DNA from: an uncultured Lachnospiraceae bacterium
GTDB taxonomy: Bacteria; Bacillota; Clostridia; Lachnospirales; Lachnospiraceae
DNA length: 64,000 nucleotides
Assembly: GCA_900315055.1 (NCBI GenBank)
Contig: OMXP01000003.1
Coordinates: 21,788 to 85,787, forward strand
Reading direction: 5' to 3'
Under the pieces are notes generated by a model. That model worked only from the letters and a program-made list of their open reading frames with translations, made no database searches and was not told the origin of the DNA. Positions 42,511 through 51,765 of this stretch are shown piece after piece. Position 1 is the stretch's first letter; every line of letters begins with the position of its first letter. The position numbers and the translations under genes are program-made.

Positions 42511-42538
42511 CCCCGGGGCCATGCTCCGGGGTTTCTTT
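42511..42538 (+). terminator. terminator after the MarR gene
   Basis: CCCCGG (42511-42516) pairs with CCGGGG (42526-42531), followed by TTTCTTT. It separates the fatty acid block from the glutamate-cyclase-like gene. Confidence 0.75.
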
Positions 42539-42551
42539 ATGGAGTGAACAC

Positions 42552-43397
42552 ATGGAAGAGAACAGTAAAAAAGACAGAAACGATCGGATCAAGGAACTGC
42601 TCGAGGCTGTCACCCTCTCGGACTCCCACCGGGGAATGGACGTTGTCCGGAAACACCTGCCGGATCATTACCTTCTTGATGCGGCAGGGGAGATCCTCTC
42701 CTGGAAAAGGGGCAGGGTCCTTCTTACCACCGGCTTTTACGTGCGGGGCTTCCCGGAGACGGACGGGCCTGTGGGAACTTTTGTCCTTGCAAAAGCCCTT
42801 CAGAGTCTTTCCTTTTCGCCCCTTGTCCTGACCGACGGCGGGTGTGAGGACTACTTTGCAGGCACCGGGATCAAAGCGGTGACAGAGGCAGCGGACGTAT
42901 CAGGCTTTTCGGGACTTATCTCGATCGAGCGCTGCGGGCGCTGTGCGGATGGCGACTACAAAAACATGCGCTCCGTCTCCATCAAGGACCACACGTCCTC
43001 CTTCGATGATCTCTTCCTGCTGGCCGAAAAGACGGGGATTCCGACGATCGGCATCGGGGATGGCGGAAACGAGATCGGCATGGGAAATGTAAGGAATGTC
43101 GTACAAGGCGAGCTGCACCTCGACCCCTGTGTCGTGCCCTGTGACCATCTCATTGCGGCATCCGTCTCCAACTGGGGCGCCTACGGCCTTGCGGCGGCGC
43201 TTTCTGTCTTCACGAAAAAACCTCTCCTTCCGGAAGAAGGAGAGGCAGAGCGCTTTCTGGAGCATACGGTTTTGCTGGGAAGCATCGACGGGGTGACAGG
43301 GAAAGCACAGCCCACCGTCGACGGGAGAGCCCCCGGCAGGGAGGAAGAGATCCTGTCCGGTCTTCGGGACGCCATCAGGCAGTGCGAAGACCTGTGA
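42552..43397 (+). CDS. DUF4392 / glutamate cyclase domain protein
   Basis: A 281-residue protein of the DUF4392 family, related to the mitochondrial D-glutamate cyclase. RVLLTTGFYVRGFPETDGP and GIGDGGNEIGMGNV are its characteristic motifs, the second likely binding the substrate or a metal. By family knowledge it could interconvert D-glutamate and 5-oxoproline; the bacterial role is not well settled. The frame begins earlier, but GGAG supports 42552. The 3' end overlaps the convergent DUF885 gene by 23 bases. Confidence 0.85.
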   Translation: MEENSKKDRNDRIKELLEAVTLSDSHRGMDVVRKHLPDHYLLDAAGEILSWKRGRVLLTTGFYVRGFPETDGPVGTFVLAKALQSLSFSPLVLTDGGCEDYFAGTGIKAVTEAADVSGFSGLISIERCGRCADGDYKNMRSVSIKDHTSSFDDLFLLAEKTGIPTIGIGDGGNEIGMGNVRNVVQGELHLDPCVVPCDHLIAASVSNWGAYGLAAALSVFTKKPLLPEEGEAERFLEHTVLLGSIDGVTGKAQPTVDGRAPGREEEILSGLRDAIRQCEDL

Positions 43398-45234
43398 AAT
43401 TCTCTTTTCGAAGAGCGATCTGCGGCTCCTCGTCGGTCAGAAACGGCAGGACGGATGCCCCCTGGGCGGTGACGAGGTAGCGGGCCATCACGTCGTCGAT
43501 GATCGTGAAGTTCACGTTCCCGCAGGAGAGCAGGGCGTTGTTGAACTGCACGTCATTGTACCGGTCTCCCAGCATCTGCTTTGCCATATCCTGATAGGCG
43601 CTGATCCGGAGCAGGCCGTAATAATAGGGAAGATACATCGTCGGCTCTTCGCTAAGCGATGCATAGCAGGACTCGACACTTGATTCATCGAGGAAGTGAT
43701 AGCGCTCCTTCAGGGTATCGAGGTCGTCCCCGTAGTAGTTGATGTCGATGTCCATGAGGCAGAGCATCAGTCCCTGTGCCTCGTCATTTAAGGTGTAGTA
43801 CGTGATGACGTCATCGTCGATGTCCGTCAGGAACTGCATCGCCTGCTGCGCCGCATAGGTCGCATAGCCCTCGACCACGGCGGACTCGCCAAGCAGGTAT
43901 TCGATGTCGTAGACCATGTGGTCCCGAAGGTACGAGTACGCGTACATGTGTCCCGGAATCCCCTCGTGGGCGAAGGTCTGATAGCAGTACAGCGTCTGGA
44001 ACCCGCCGGATGCATAGGACGGGTTGTAGCGGATCTGATTGTTCCCGTCGACATCAAGCGGCGGCACCGTGTAGTAGGCAACCACCGTGTCCACCGACTG
44101 CTCGTCGGACAAAGGCTCGATGTTCCAGGTCATGTCGGAGACCGCGGGGAAGAGCTTCGTGCAGGAGCTGTTCAGGAAATCCAGGAGCTCCTCCGGAGTC
44201 GAAAGCCCCGTGTTCGGATTTTCCGAGGCAATGCCTTTGTCCTTCTTCTCGAGGGATGCGAGCTGGTCTACGTCGTCGTTGTAGCGGGAAAGCAGCGTGT
44301 CATAAAGATCTTCGACATTGATCGTATCCGAGCAGGCGGACTGCACCAGCGCCTCGTAGTACGCCTGTCCCCCGTCCCGGTTTGCAAGGCCTGTCGGCTC
44401 CCTGATTTCCCCGCTCTTTTCCAGATCCTCAAGGCAGGACTTCATCTTTTCATAGGATGGATAGAAGTCCTCATCGAGCGCTTTCTGCACCTTCTTTTCA
44501 TAGGACCTGATGTTCTTCTTCGAGAGCCCCTTCAGCGATTCGATGGTATCGCAAAGATGCGTGTACACGGCGCTGTCGTCCTGCCCGTCAAGCACCGTAT
44601 CAATCGCCGAGATTGCATCGTCCGTATCAAGGTAGAGCTCCCCCGCCTTTGCCTGCTCCTTCGTGTAGGAGATCGCCTCCTTCGTATAGCGGGGGACGTC
44701 GGCAAGAAGGGTCAGAAGATCCTCGATGTCCTGTTCGTCATAGCACACGAAGGTGTCCGAGAAATATCCGAACAGCGAGACCGGAAGTCCCGTCTGGGAG
44801 GACCAGAGGTTTGAGAAGTACTGATTGTCCTTTGCATAAAGGGTATCGGCGATCCCGTTCTCGAACTGATATTCCCGGTAAATCCGCTCCTGTCTTGCAG
44901 AGAGATCGGAGTCCTCAAAGGCCGTGAGGGTATCTTCCAGATCGGCGAGATCCTCCCGGTCCGCATCAGTCACGTACGGATCGCCAAGGCTCACCGTATA
45001 ATCGTCTCTCGAAATCCCGTATCCTTCGGGATCTGAAAGGTACTGGTGGAGCTTTGTGTAGTCCGAGGTCAGGGTGTCCTTGAAGTCCTCGGAGAGAAAG
45101 TCCGAAAAGGCCTCATCGGCACCGGGATCACAGGCTGGAACGTCTTCTGCCCGGACGGGCAGAGTGAGTGCAGAAAAAAGGACAAGTGCGGTCAATGAAA
45201 GCGCAGTACTCCTGCGCAGAAGCGTCTTTGACAA
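43375..45234 (-). CDS. secreted DUF885 family metallohydrolase, TTG start
   Basis: A 619-residue exported protein. An N-terminal basic stretch (KTLLRRS), hydrophobic core and cleavage region LPVRAEDVPA form a signal peptide of about 30 residues. The DUF885 metallopeptidase motif H-E-x-x-P-G-H is seen as FAHEGIPGHMYAYSYL (about 470). This family is distantly related to carboxypeptidase-like zinc enzymes; the substrate is unknown. The frame is open further upstream, but CAGGGAGG seven bases before a TTG at 45234, together with the signal peptide, decides this start. It is monocistronic and convergent with the preceding gene. Confidence 0.85.
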   Translation of the reverse strand: MSKTLLRRSTALSLTALVLFSALTLPVRAEDVPACDPGADEAFSDFLSEDFKDTLTSDYTKLHQYLSDPEGYGISRDDYTVSLGDPYVTDADREDLADLEDTLTAFEDSDLSARQERIYREYQFENGIADTLYAKDNQYFSNLWSSQTGLPVSLFGYFSDTFVCYDEQDIEDLLTLLADVPRYTKEAISYTKEQAKAGELYLDTDDAISAIDTVLDGQDDSAVYTHLCDTIESLKGLSKKNIRSYEKKVQKALDEDFYPSYEKMKSCLEDLEKSGEIREPTGLANRDGGQAYYEALVQSACSDTINVEDLYDTLLSRYNDDVDQLASLEKKDKGIASENPNTGLSTPEELLDFLNSSCTKLFPAVSDMTWNIEPLSDEQSVDTVVAYYTVPPLDVDGNNQIRYNPSYASGGFQTLYCYQTFAHEGIPGHMYAYSYLRDHMVYDIEYLLGESAVVEGYATYAAQQAMQFLTDIDDDVITYYTLNDEAQGLMLCLMDIDINYYGDDLDTLKERYHFLDESSVESCYASLSEEPTMYLPYYYGLLRISAYQDMAKQMLGDRYNDVQFNNALLSCGNVNFTIIDDVMARYLVTAQGASVLPFLTDEEPQIALRKENFTGLRTA

Positions 45235-45450
45235 GGCGGGGCCTCCCTGAGAGATCTGTTGCAGATGAGACCATTTTAACACAGGCCAGGGCGGGGCAGG
45301 GGAAGAAACACAAAAACGCATCATTTGCCCCCGGCGGGTGCTGACAGGCCGGGCGGGAGCGTGGTATCATTTGTTTTTGGTGGACACGGTCAATGCAGAG
45401 GACAATAAAATATTGACCGAATAAGTTAACAGAAAGGCGGACAGCAGATC

Positions 45451-47685
45451 ATGGAAGAACCAAATGCGAGACGGACCACGACGGAGCCGACCCGGGTTGT
45501 GGTAAATCTGGATTTTTCAATCGTCGTCCCGGCAGGGGCGACCTATGAGGTGCAGAACACCGACCTGCACCAGGACAAGGTGCTGTTCTTTACCGACGGA
45601 TACACGAGCCTGTCGATTTATCCGCCGAAGGCGATCGGAGACAGCGGACGGGGCGGCTTTGATGATCCGATTGCCCGGGGCGTGATCCGGAACTTCACGG
45701 CGCGTCTCATCTCGGAGAGGTACGGCCACGAGGAGAAGCAGACCGTGGTCGTCGACACGAAGAAGATCATGGCGCTGTGCGCGACGCGCTCCGACAGGAA
45801 GAAGGGCGTCGGCTTTGCGATTGCGGCCGACAAGGGTCTGTACGAGGGCTATGTCCTGCTCCCGAAGATGAATGACCGCGACAGGGTCGGCTGGGTGAAG
45901 GAGCTGCTCTCGAGCGTCGGCACCTACAATGCGGCGCCCGATGAGGACGAGGCGGCAAAGCAGCAGGTCCTGAAGCAGCAGAAGGAAAATCAGCAGCGCG
46001 AGGAGTTCCTGCGCTCCCAGGAGGAGATCCTGGCAAGAAAGGAACAGGAGAGAGCAAGGAAGGAAGAGGAAAAGAACCGGGAGGCAGAAGAGGCAGCACC
46101 TCAGGAGACAGAACCTGTGCCGGAAGAGCCGGAACCCGTTTCAGCCCCTGCTCCCGAACCGGAGCCGGTTCCTGCGCCTGCAGAGGAAACCACGGTGCAG
46201 GAGGAAGAGGCAGAGCCTGTGACAGAGCCTGCCGCACAGGAGGAAGCCCCTGCAGCAGAAGAGGAAGAAACGACAGAGACAGCGCCTGCTAAAGAGGAAG
46301 CCCCCGTGACAGAGGAAGAAGAGGCGAAGCAGGAGATAGAAGCCTCTGCGGAACCCTCACCCGAGGCGGAAGAGGAAGCCGCACCGGAACCGGATGCGGT
46401 CTCCGAAGAGGCTGCTGCGCCTGAAACAGAGGATACGGAAAAGGAAGAGAAGACAGAAGACGTGGAAGACGAAAAGAAGACAGAGGAAGAAAGAGAGCTT
46501 ATCGAAGAGGAAAAGCACATCAGAGAGCTCGAGGTCAAACGCCATGAGATGATCGAACAGATGCGCACGCACTACAGCGGCAATCCCGAGGTCGAGGCGC
46601 AGATCGACAACTACATCGCAAGGGTGCAGCACACGGCGGACAAGATCTCGGATGAGTTCACCGCCTATGTCGGCCAGGTGCAGGACTATGTGGCGCACAC
46701 GCCGTTCACAAGCCCCGAGGACGAGAACTTCGTCTCGGTCCTTGACGGCCTTACGGATGCCGAGAACAAGCTCGGATCCCAGCTCGATGAGATCGTCGAG
46801 AACGCCGACCAGAATGCTTCCAATGCAAAGGAAGCAGGCGTGAAGGAGTCCTTCATGGAGAAACTGATCCGCCTCATGGAGCGGCTCGGAAGAATCTATG
46901 AGAACCTGGTCGTCACGATGCCCTTAAGCGCCGAGGAGACGAAGACCATCGCCTATGAAAAGCCCGAGAAGATCGACCAGATCCTGACGAAGTGGGCGGA
47001 TACCTACTACCTTCTGCCCTCGACGATCGAGAAATCCGAGAAGGAGGTCGAGCGCCGGGCAAGTGAGCGGATCCGCACGAGGATCCAGCAGTCGAGGGAG
47101 CGCATCGAATACCTGAACAGCATCCTGGATCAGACCCAGGAGGCGATGTTCAATGCGCAGGATGCCGCCGATGCGCAGCAGTCCGCCTTCGACGAGGCAC
47201 AGGCGGACTTTGATGCCGAGGAGGAGGAGATCCACGCGGCCGAGAAGGATCACCAGACGAGGAACTCCACGAGAGCGCGTCAGCTGAACCTGGATCTCCA
47301 GAAGAAGAACGATGAGCTGATGCAGCTCAACCAGCAGCTCTCGAAGACGTTCTCGTTAAATGTCAATAAGAAGAGAGACCTGAACGGAAAGATCGCGGAC
47401 GTCGAGGACGAGATCGACAAGCTGAAGAGCGATATCGCCGCAAACCGCGAGGAGAAGGATACGCTCCACGAGCAGTACGATGTGCAGCTCTCCGACCTTG
47501 CCGAGAGACGGAAGAAGGCCGAGGAGGACAACGAGGCCGTAAAGCAGGCGGCCGTCGATGCGAAGGATACCTTCGAGGGCATGAAGGAAGAGATCGAGAC
47601 CCTGAAGCAGACCATCGCGGACAGCGAGGAGGAGTGGAAGCACGTCCACGAGAACTACCTTCTCGGAAAGTACGATCCGAGCTGA
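45451..47685 (+). CDS. large coiled-coil protein with acidic linker, unrecognised
   Basis: A 744-residue cytoplasmic protein without signal peptide or membrane segment. Residues 1-165 form a beta-rich globular domain (RVVVNLDFSIVVPAGATYEV, TDGYTSLSIYPPKAI). A charged helical stretch (170-210) leads to an extremely acidic, Pro/Glu/Ala-rich linker (about 210-355). The rest is helical, with long coiled coil from about 530 to the end (NLDLQKKNDELMQLNQQLSK). I do not recognise the family. It has its own terminator and lies between the DUF885 gene and the pst genes. The layout recalls proteins that organise the cell interior or membrane-linked scaffolds, but no function is claimed. Confidence 0.8.
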   Translation: MEEPNARRTTTEPTRVVVNLDFSIVVPAGATYEVQNTDLHQDKVLFFTDGYTSLSIYPPKAIGDSGRGGFDDPIARGVIRNFTARLISERYGHEEKQTVVVDTKKIMALCATRSDRKKGVGFAIAADKGLYEGYVLLPKMNDRDRVGWVKELLSSVGTYNAAPDEDEAAKQQVLKQQKENQQREEFLRSQEEILARKEQERARKEEEKNREAEEAAPQETEPVPEEPEPVSAPAPEPEPVPAPAEETTVQEEEAEPVTEPAAQEEAPAAEEEETTETAPAKEEAPVTEEEEAKQEIEASAEPSPEAEEEAAPEPDAVSEEAAAPETEDTEKEEKTEDVEDEKKTEEERELIEEEKHIRELEVKRHEMIEQMRTHYSGNPEVEAQIDNYIARVQHTADKISDEFTAYVGQVQDYVAHTPFTSPEDENFVSVLDGLTDAENKLGSQLDEIVENADQNASNAKEAGVKESFMEKLIRLMERLGRIYENLVVTMPLSAEETKTIAYEKPEKIDQILTKWADTYYLLPSTIEKSEKEVERRASERIRTRIQQSRERIEYLNSILDQTQEAMFNAQDAADAQQSAFDEAQADFDAEEEEIHAAEKDHQTRNSTRARQLNLDLQKKNDELMQLNQQLSKTFSLNVNKKRDLNGKIADVEDEIDKLKSDIAANREEKDTLHEQYDVQLSDLAERRKKAEEDNEAVKQAAVDAKDTFEGMKEEIETLKQTIADSEEEWKHVHENYLLGKYDPS

Positions 47686-47716
47686 TCGAAGACTGTAAAG
47701 AGGAATACGGACCAGA

Positions 47717-47756
47717 GACCGGGCAGACGGGGCATTCCCCTGACTGCCCGGTCTTT
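47717..47756 (+). terminator. terminator of the coiled-coil protein gene
   Basis: GACCGGGCAG (47717-47726) pairs with CTGCCCGGTC (47744-47753), with an inner GGGG/CCCC helix, followed by TTTTC. Confidence 0.88.
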
Positions 47757-47770
47757 TCATGTAAAATAAG

Positions 47771-47784
47771 CGAACATGTGTTCG
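47771..47784. promoter_or_regulatory. LexA/DinR-type SOS box
   Basis: CGAACATGTGTTCG matches 13 of 14 positions of the Gram-positive LexA consensus CGAAC-RNRY-GTTYC on both strands. It lies between a terminator and the Pho box of pstS, about 125 bases before the pstS ATG. Binding is inferred from the sequence only. Confidence 0.5.
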
Positions 47785-47791
47785 AAATACA

Positions 47792-47847
47792 TTTTACGGG
47801 GATTTAACGTTACGCCATGACTGTGTTTAACACTGCCTCTCTAAGAT
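47792..47847 (+). promoter_or_regulatory. Pho box and -10 element of pstS
   Basis: TTTTAC (47792-47797) and TTTAAC (47803-47808) start 11 bp apart, the pattern TT(A/T)ACA-N5 repeat bound by PhoB/PhoP regulators. A further TTTAAC stands at 47826-47831, 23 bp on. TAAGAT at 47842-47847 is a fair -10 without a clear -35, as expected for an activated promoter. Confidence 0.65.
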
Positions 47848-47909
47848 GCACAGTGTCAAAGCAAGAACACTGACAGCAAACGCCGGCGGTTCCGGCAGGA
47901 GGAAATCAT

Positions 47910-48902
47910 ATGAAAACAAGACGCGTAATGGCACTTCTCACTGCGGCAGTCATGTCCGCAGCGATGCTTGCAGGCTGCGGATCCAGCTCGGATACCGCTT
48001 CCGGCACGGCATCGACCACCGCTGCAGCAGATGCAGCGTCCACGACTGCCGATACGGCAGCTTCCACCGCTGATGCGGCTGACACGACGGCAGATGCCGC
48101 TGCAACCACCGCTGATACCACTGCAGATGCGGCAGCATCGGTCAACACAGACCTGACCGGCACGGTTTCGACCAACGGCTCCACCTCCATGGAGGATGTG
48201 ATCCAGTCCCTGATCGAGGCCTTCAACGAAGAGTATCCGAATGTCACGGTCAACTACAACCCGACCGGATCCGGCTCCGGCATTACCGCAGCCACCGAGG
48301 GCTCCTGCGACATCGGCCTTGCTTCCCGTGACCTGAAGGATGACGAGAATGCAGACGGCTCCCTGACCCAGACCACGATCGCTCTGGACGGCATCGCGAT
48401 CATCGTCAACAATGCAAACCCTGTCACGGATCTGACCATCGATCAGATCGCTTCGATCTACACGGACGGCACCAACAACTGGAAGGACGTCGGCGGTGAT
48501 GACGGCGACATCGCAGTCATCGGCCGTGAGGCAGGTTCCGGCACTCGTGACGGCTTTGAGACCATCACCGGCACGAAGGACGCCTGCGTCCTTGATCAGG
48601 AGCTGACCTCCACCGGCAACGTCATCAGCGCTGTCCAGAACAACCCTCAGGCAATCGGCTATGCTTCCCTGGCAGCCGTTGCGGAGAACACGGATGCCGT
48701 CAAGGCGGTCTCCGTCGAGGGCGTTGCTCCGTCCGAGGATACCATCGCCGATGGCACCTACAAGATCCAGCGTGACTTCAACCTGATCACCAACAACACC
48801 AAGCCGCTCTCCGATGCAGCCCAGGCCTTCTTCGATTTCTGCACCGATCCGGCAAATGCTGACATCATCTCCAATGCAGGTGCTGTTCCGGTCAACAAGT
48901 AA
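47910..48902 (+). CDS. pstS: phosphate ABC transporter substrate-binding lipoprotein
   Basis: A 330-residue lipoprotein with lipobox MLAGC (Cys23), a long Thr/Ala/Asp-rich linker (about 24-78) and a PstS domain. GSTSMEDVIQSLIEAF, PTGSGSGITAATEGSCDIG and REAGSGTRDGFETITG form the phosphate-binding loops. It captures phosphate outside the membrane for PstCAB. AGGAGG precedes the ATG. A terminator lies between it and pstC, which would keep pstS expression higher than that of the permease. Confidence 0.95.
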   Translation: MKTRRVMALLTAAVMSAAMLAGCGSSSDTASGTASTTAAADAASTTADTAASTADAADTTADAAATTADTTADAAASVNTDLTGTVSTNGSTSMEDVIQSLIEAFNEEYPNVTVNYNPTGSGSGITAATEGSCDIGLASRDLKDDENADGSLTQTTIALDGIAIIVNNANPVTDLTIDQIASIYTDGTNNWKDVGGDDGDIAVIGREAGSGTRDGFETITGTKDACVLDQELTSTGNVISAVQNNPQAIGYASLAAVAENTDAVKAVSVEGVAPSEDTIADGTYKIQRDFNLITNNTKPLSDAAQAFFDFCTDPANADIISNAGAVPVNK

Positions 48903-48927
48903 TTAGGCGACAGGCATTGAAATCCCG

Positions 48928-48961
48928 GGCAGGAAGGAACGTATCTTCCTGCCTTTGTTTT
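48928..48961 (+). terminator. partial terminator between pstS and pstC
   Basis: GGCAGGAAG (48928-48936) pairs with CTTCCTGCC (48945-48953), followed by TTTGTTTT. The following genes have no obvious promoter, so read-through is probably partial and sets the ratio of PstS to permease. Confidence 0.8.
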
Positions 48962-48973
48962 ACAGAAAGCAGT

Positions 48974-49006
48974 AAAGGTTCATCTTAGCTCTTAAGACGA
49001 ACCTTT
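48974..49006 (+). other. stable hairpin in the pstS-pstC intergenic RNA
   Basis: AAAGGTTC-A-TCTTA (48974-48987) pairs with TAAGA-C-GAACCTTT (48993-49006). No T run follows, so it is more likely an RNA stability or processing element protecting one side of the transcript than a terminator. Confidence 0.55.
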
Positions 49007-49085
49007 CCGGGGGCACAGAGGCTGTACCTTCGGAAAAGTTCGCCTTGAGAAACCTCGAAACCAAGAGGAGAAAGCAAAGCGTTCC

Positions 49086-49976
49086 ATGAGTACTTTATCA
49101 GCAGCAAAGACCAAAAAGGCAAACAGCCCGGTCGAGCTCTTCATGCACGGTCTTCTGACCGTCTTCGGACTGACCTCCATCGCGTTTGTCATCTTCATCA
49201 CCGCGTTCCTTGTGGTGTCCGGCATTCCGGCCATCGGAAAGATCGGCTTCACGAACTTCCTGTTCGGCACGGTCTGGAAATCCACGGCAGCGGATCCGAA
49301 GTTCGGCATCCTGCCCTTCATCCTGACCTCGATCTACGGCATGGCGGGAGCGCTTCTCATCGCCATCCCGGTCGGCCTTCTTTGCGCGATCTATCTCTCC
49401 AAGATGGCAGGTCACGTTCTGGCGGAGGTGATCCGCTCCGCCGTCGAGCTCCTTGCGGGCATCCCCTCCGTTGTCTACGGCCTCGTCGGCATGATCATCA
49501 TCGTGCCCTGGGTCGCGAAGAGCTTCGGCCTTGCAAGCGGCGCAACCCTTCTTGCCGCCATCATCGTCCTGTCCATCATGGTCCTGCCCTCCATCATCAG
49601 CATGTCCGAGACTGCCCTGAACGCCGTCCCGAAGGAGTATGAGGAGGCAAGCCTTGCCCTCGGTGCCACCTGGACCGAGACCGTCTTCAAGGTCTCCGTT
49701 CCGGCCGCCAAGAGCGGCATCGCCGCCGCGATCGTGCAGGGCGTCGGCCGCGCCATCGGCGAGGCCATGGCCGTCATGATGGTCTCCGGCAACGTCGCGA
49801 ACATGCCGGGTCTGTTAAAGTCGGTCCGTTTCCTCACGACCGCCGTGGCTTCCGAGATGAGCTACGCGTCCGGCCTGCAGCGCCAGGCGCTGTACTCCAT
49901 CGCACTGGTTCTGTTCATCTTCATCATGGTCATCATGTTTGTTCTGAACTCTGCCATCAAGAAAAAGAAAGACTGA
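49086..49976 (+). CDS. pstC: phosphate ABC transporter permease PstC
   Basis: A 296-residue membrane protein with about six helices. ELLAGIPSVVYGLVGM and the EAA-type loop EYEEASLALGATWTETVFKV are typical of PstC, as is GRAIGEAMAVMMVSGN. AGAGGAG stands about 15 bases before the ATG, unusually far, so translation initiation may be modest. Confidence 0.95.
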   Translation: MSTLSAAKTKKANSPVELFMHGLLTVFGLTSIAFVIFITAFLVVSGIPAIGKIGFTNFLFGTVWKSTAADPKFGILPFILTSIYGMAGALLIAIPVGLLCAIYLSKMAGHVLAEVIRSAVELLAGIPSVVYGLVGMIIIVPWVAKSFGLASGATLLAAIIVLSIMVLPSIISMSETALNAVPKEYEEASLALGATWTETVFKVSVPAAKSGIAAAIVQGVGRAIGEAMAVMMVSGNVANMPGLLKSVRFLTTAVASEMSYASGLQRQALYSIALVLFIFIMVIMFVLNSAIKKKKD

Positions 49977-49994
49977 GGATCAAAGGAGTCGGAT

Positions 49995-50948
49995 ATGGTA
50001 CAGGAACAGATAAAAACAACCGCGGCAGAACAGGCAGCCGTTTCCGCCCGCATGAGACAGGCACAGGAAAAACTAAGGAAAGAGACGCAGATCTCCTCCG
50101 GCCGCAAGGTAAAGGGCGGCGTGGTCAACGGTCTCATGATCGCCTCCTTTGTCATCGTCATCGGTCTTCTTGCGGTGATCATCGGCTACATCTGCTACCG
50201 GGGTCTTCCGAAGATCACCTGGCAGCTGCTCTCCACGCAGCCGTCTCACCTGAAGAGAACCGTCGGCATCCTGCCGAACATCCTGAACACGATCTACATC
50301 ATTCTGATCACGCTGATGATCGTGCTCCCCTTGGGTGTCGGCACGGCCATCTACCTTACGGAGTATGCGACAAACGCAAAGCTCGTGCGCATCATTGAGT
50401 TCACCACCGAGACGCTCTCCGGCATTCCGTCGATCATCTACGGCCTTGCAGGCCTTCTCATTTTCGTCCAGGCCCTCCACTGCGGCACGAGTATTCTCGC
50501 CGGTGCGCTGACCCTTGTCATCATGACGCTGCCGACAATCATCCGAAGCACGCAGGAGTCCTTAAAGACCGTTCCGGATTCCTACCGCGAGGGATCGCTT
50601 GCCCTCGGATCCGGCAAGTGGCACATGATCCGGACCGTGGTGCTCCCGAGCTCCATCGACGGCATCGTGACCGGCTGCATTCTCGCCATCGGCCGCATCG
50701 TCGGTGAGTCCGCAGCCCTCCTGTTCACCGCCGGCATGGCGAACAACATCATGAACTTCGGTCAGGCGTTCCTTCCGAACAACGCGGGCTCGACGCTGAC
50801 GGTGGCTCTGTACATGTACGCGATGGAGCAGGGCGATTTTGATACTGCATTTGCAATCGCGGCCATCCTTCTCATTCTGACCTTTATCATCAATTTCGCG
50901 GCAAAGCAGGTGGCAAGAAAGCTCCGGAAGAACACCGCTGCTGACTGA
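49995..50948 (+). CDS. pstA: phosphate ABC transporter permease PstA
   Basis: A 317-residue membrane protein, partner of PstC. A charged, Gln-rich cytoplasmic N-terminus of about 40 residues precedes the helices. [19 protein letters not shown] and [20 protein letters not shown] (EAA loop) identify PstA. The ATG follows AAAGGAG, 18 bases after pstC. Confidence 0.95.
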   Translation: MVQEQIKTTAAEQAAVSARMRQAQEKLRKETQISSGRKVKGGVVNGLMIASFVIVIGLLAVIIGYICYRGLPKITWQLLSTQPSHLKRTVGILPNILNTIYIILITLMIVLPLGVGTAIYLTEYATNAKLVRIIEFTTETLSGIPSIIYGLAGLLIFVQALHCGTSILAGALTLVIMTLPTIIRSTQESLKTVPDSYREGSLALGSGKWHMIRTVVLPSSIDGIVTGCILAIGRIVGESAALLFTAGMANNIMNFGQAFLPNNAGSTLTVALYMYAMEQGDFDTAFAIAAILLILTFIINFAAKQVARKLRKNTAAD

Positions 50949-50968
50949 CACAGGATTGGAGAATCCAA

Positions 50969-51721
50969 ATGGCAAACATCATTGAAGTCAAAGACCTGAA
51001 GCTCTGGTACGGTGACCATGAGGCACTCAAGGGCATCAACATCAACATCGAACAGAACAAGATCACGGCACTCATCGGGCCGTCCGGCTGCGGCAAGTCC
51101 ACGTTCATGAAGTGCCTGAACCGCATGAACGATCTCGTCAAGGACTGCCGGATCAGCGGAGAGGTCAAGCTCAACGGCGTCGACATCTACAGGGACCTCG
51201 ACGTGAACGTCCTTCGAAAGCGCGTCGGCATGGTGTTCCAGAAGGCAAACCCCTTCCCGATGTCCATCTATGACAACGTCGCCTACGGTCCCCGCGTCCA
51301 CGGCATCCGCGACAAGAAGACCCTCGACGAGATCGTCGAGAAGAGCCTTCGCGGCGCGGCGCTCTGGGACGAATGCAAGGACAGACTGAAGAAGTCGGCG
51401 CTTGGCATGTCCGGCGGCCAGCAGCAGAGACTGTGCATCGCACGGGCCATCGCCGTCGAGCCCGAGGTCCTTCTGATGGACGAGTCCACCTCCGCTCTGG
51501 ACCCGATTTCCACTTCGAAGATCGAGGATCTGTGCCAGGAACTCAAGAAGACCTACACGATCGTCATGGTTACCCACAACATGCAGCAGGCAGCCCGTAT
51601 CGCGGACAACACCGCCTTCTTCCTTCTGGGCGAGCTGATCGAGTACAACGAGACGGAGAAGCTCTTCTCGATCCCGGCGGACAAGCGGACAGAGGATTAC
51701 ATCACCGGCCGCTTTGGCTGA
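50969..51721 (+). CDS. pstB: phosphate ABC transporter ATP-binding protein PstB
   Basis: A 250-residue ABC ATPase. [20 protein letters not shown] is the PstB Walker A region, [19 protein letters not shown] appears as [19 protein letters not shown], and [15 protein letters not shown] is the family-specific Walker B with Ser in place of Pro. It powers phosphate import and, with PhoU, signals to PhoR. Confidence 0.96.
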   Translation: MANIIEVKDLKLWYGDHEALKGININIEQNKITALIGPSGCGKSTFMKCLNRMNDLVKDCRISGEVKLNGVDIYRDLDVNVLRKRVGMVFQKANPFPMSIYDNVAYGPRVHGIRDKKTLDEIVEKSLRGAALWDECKDRLKKSALGMSGGQQQRLCIARAIAVEPEVLLMDESTSALDPISTSKIEDLCQELKKTYTIVMVTHNMQQAARIADNTAFFLLGELIEYNETEKLFSIPADKRTEDYITGRFG

Positions 51722-51765
51722 TGCGGGCAGGACTTCTGTGAAGTCCGGAAAGGGGAATGAGACAC

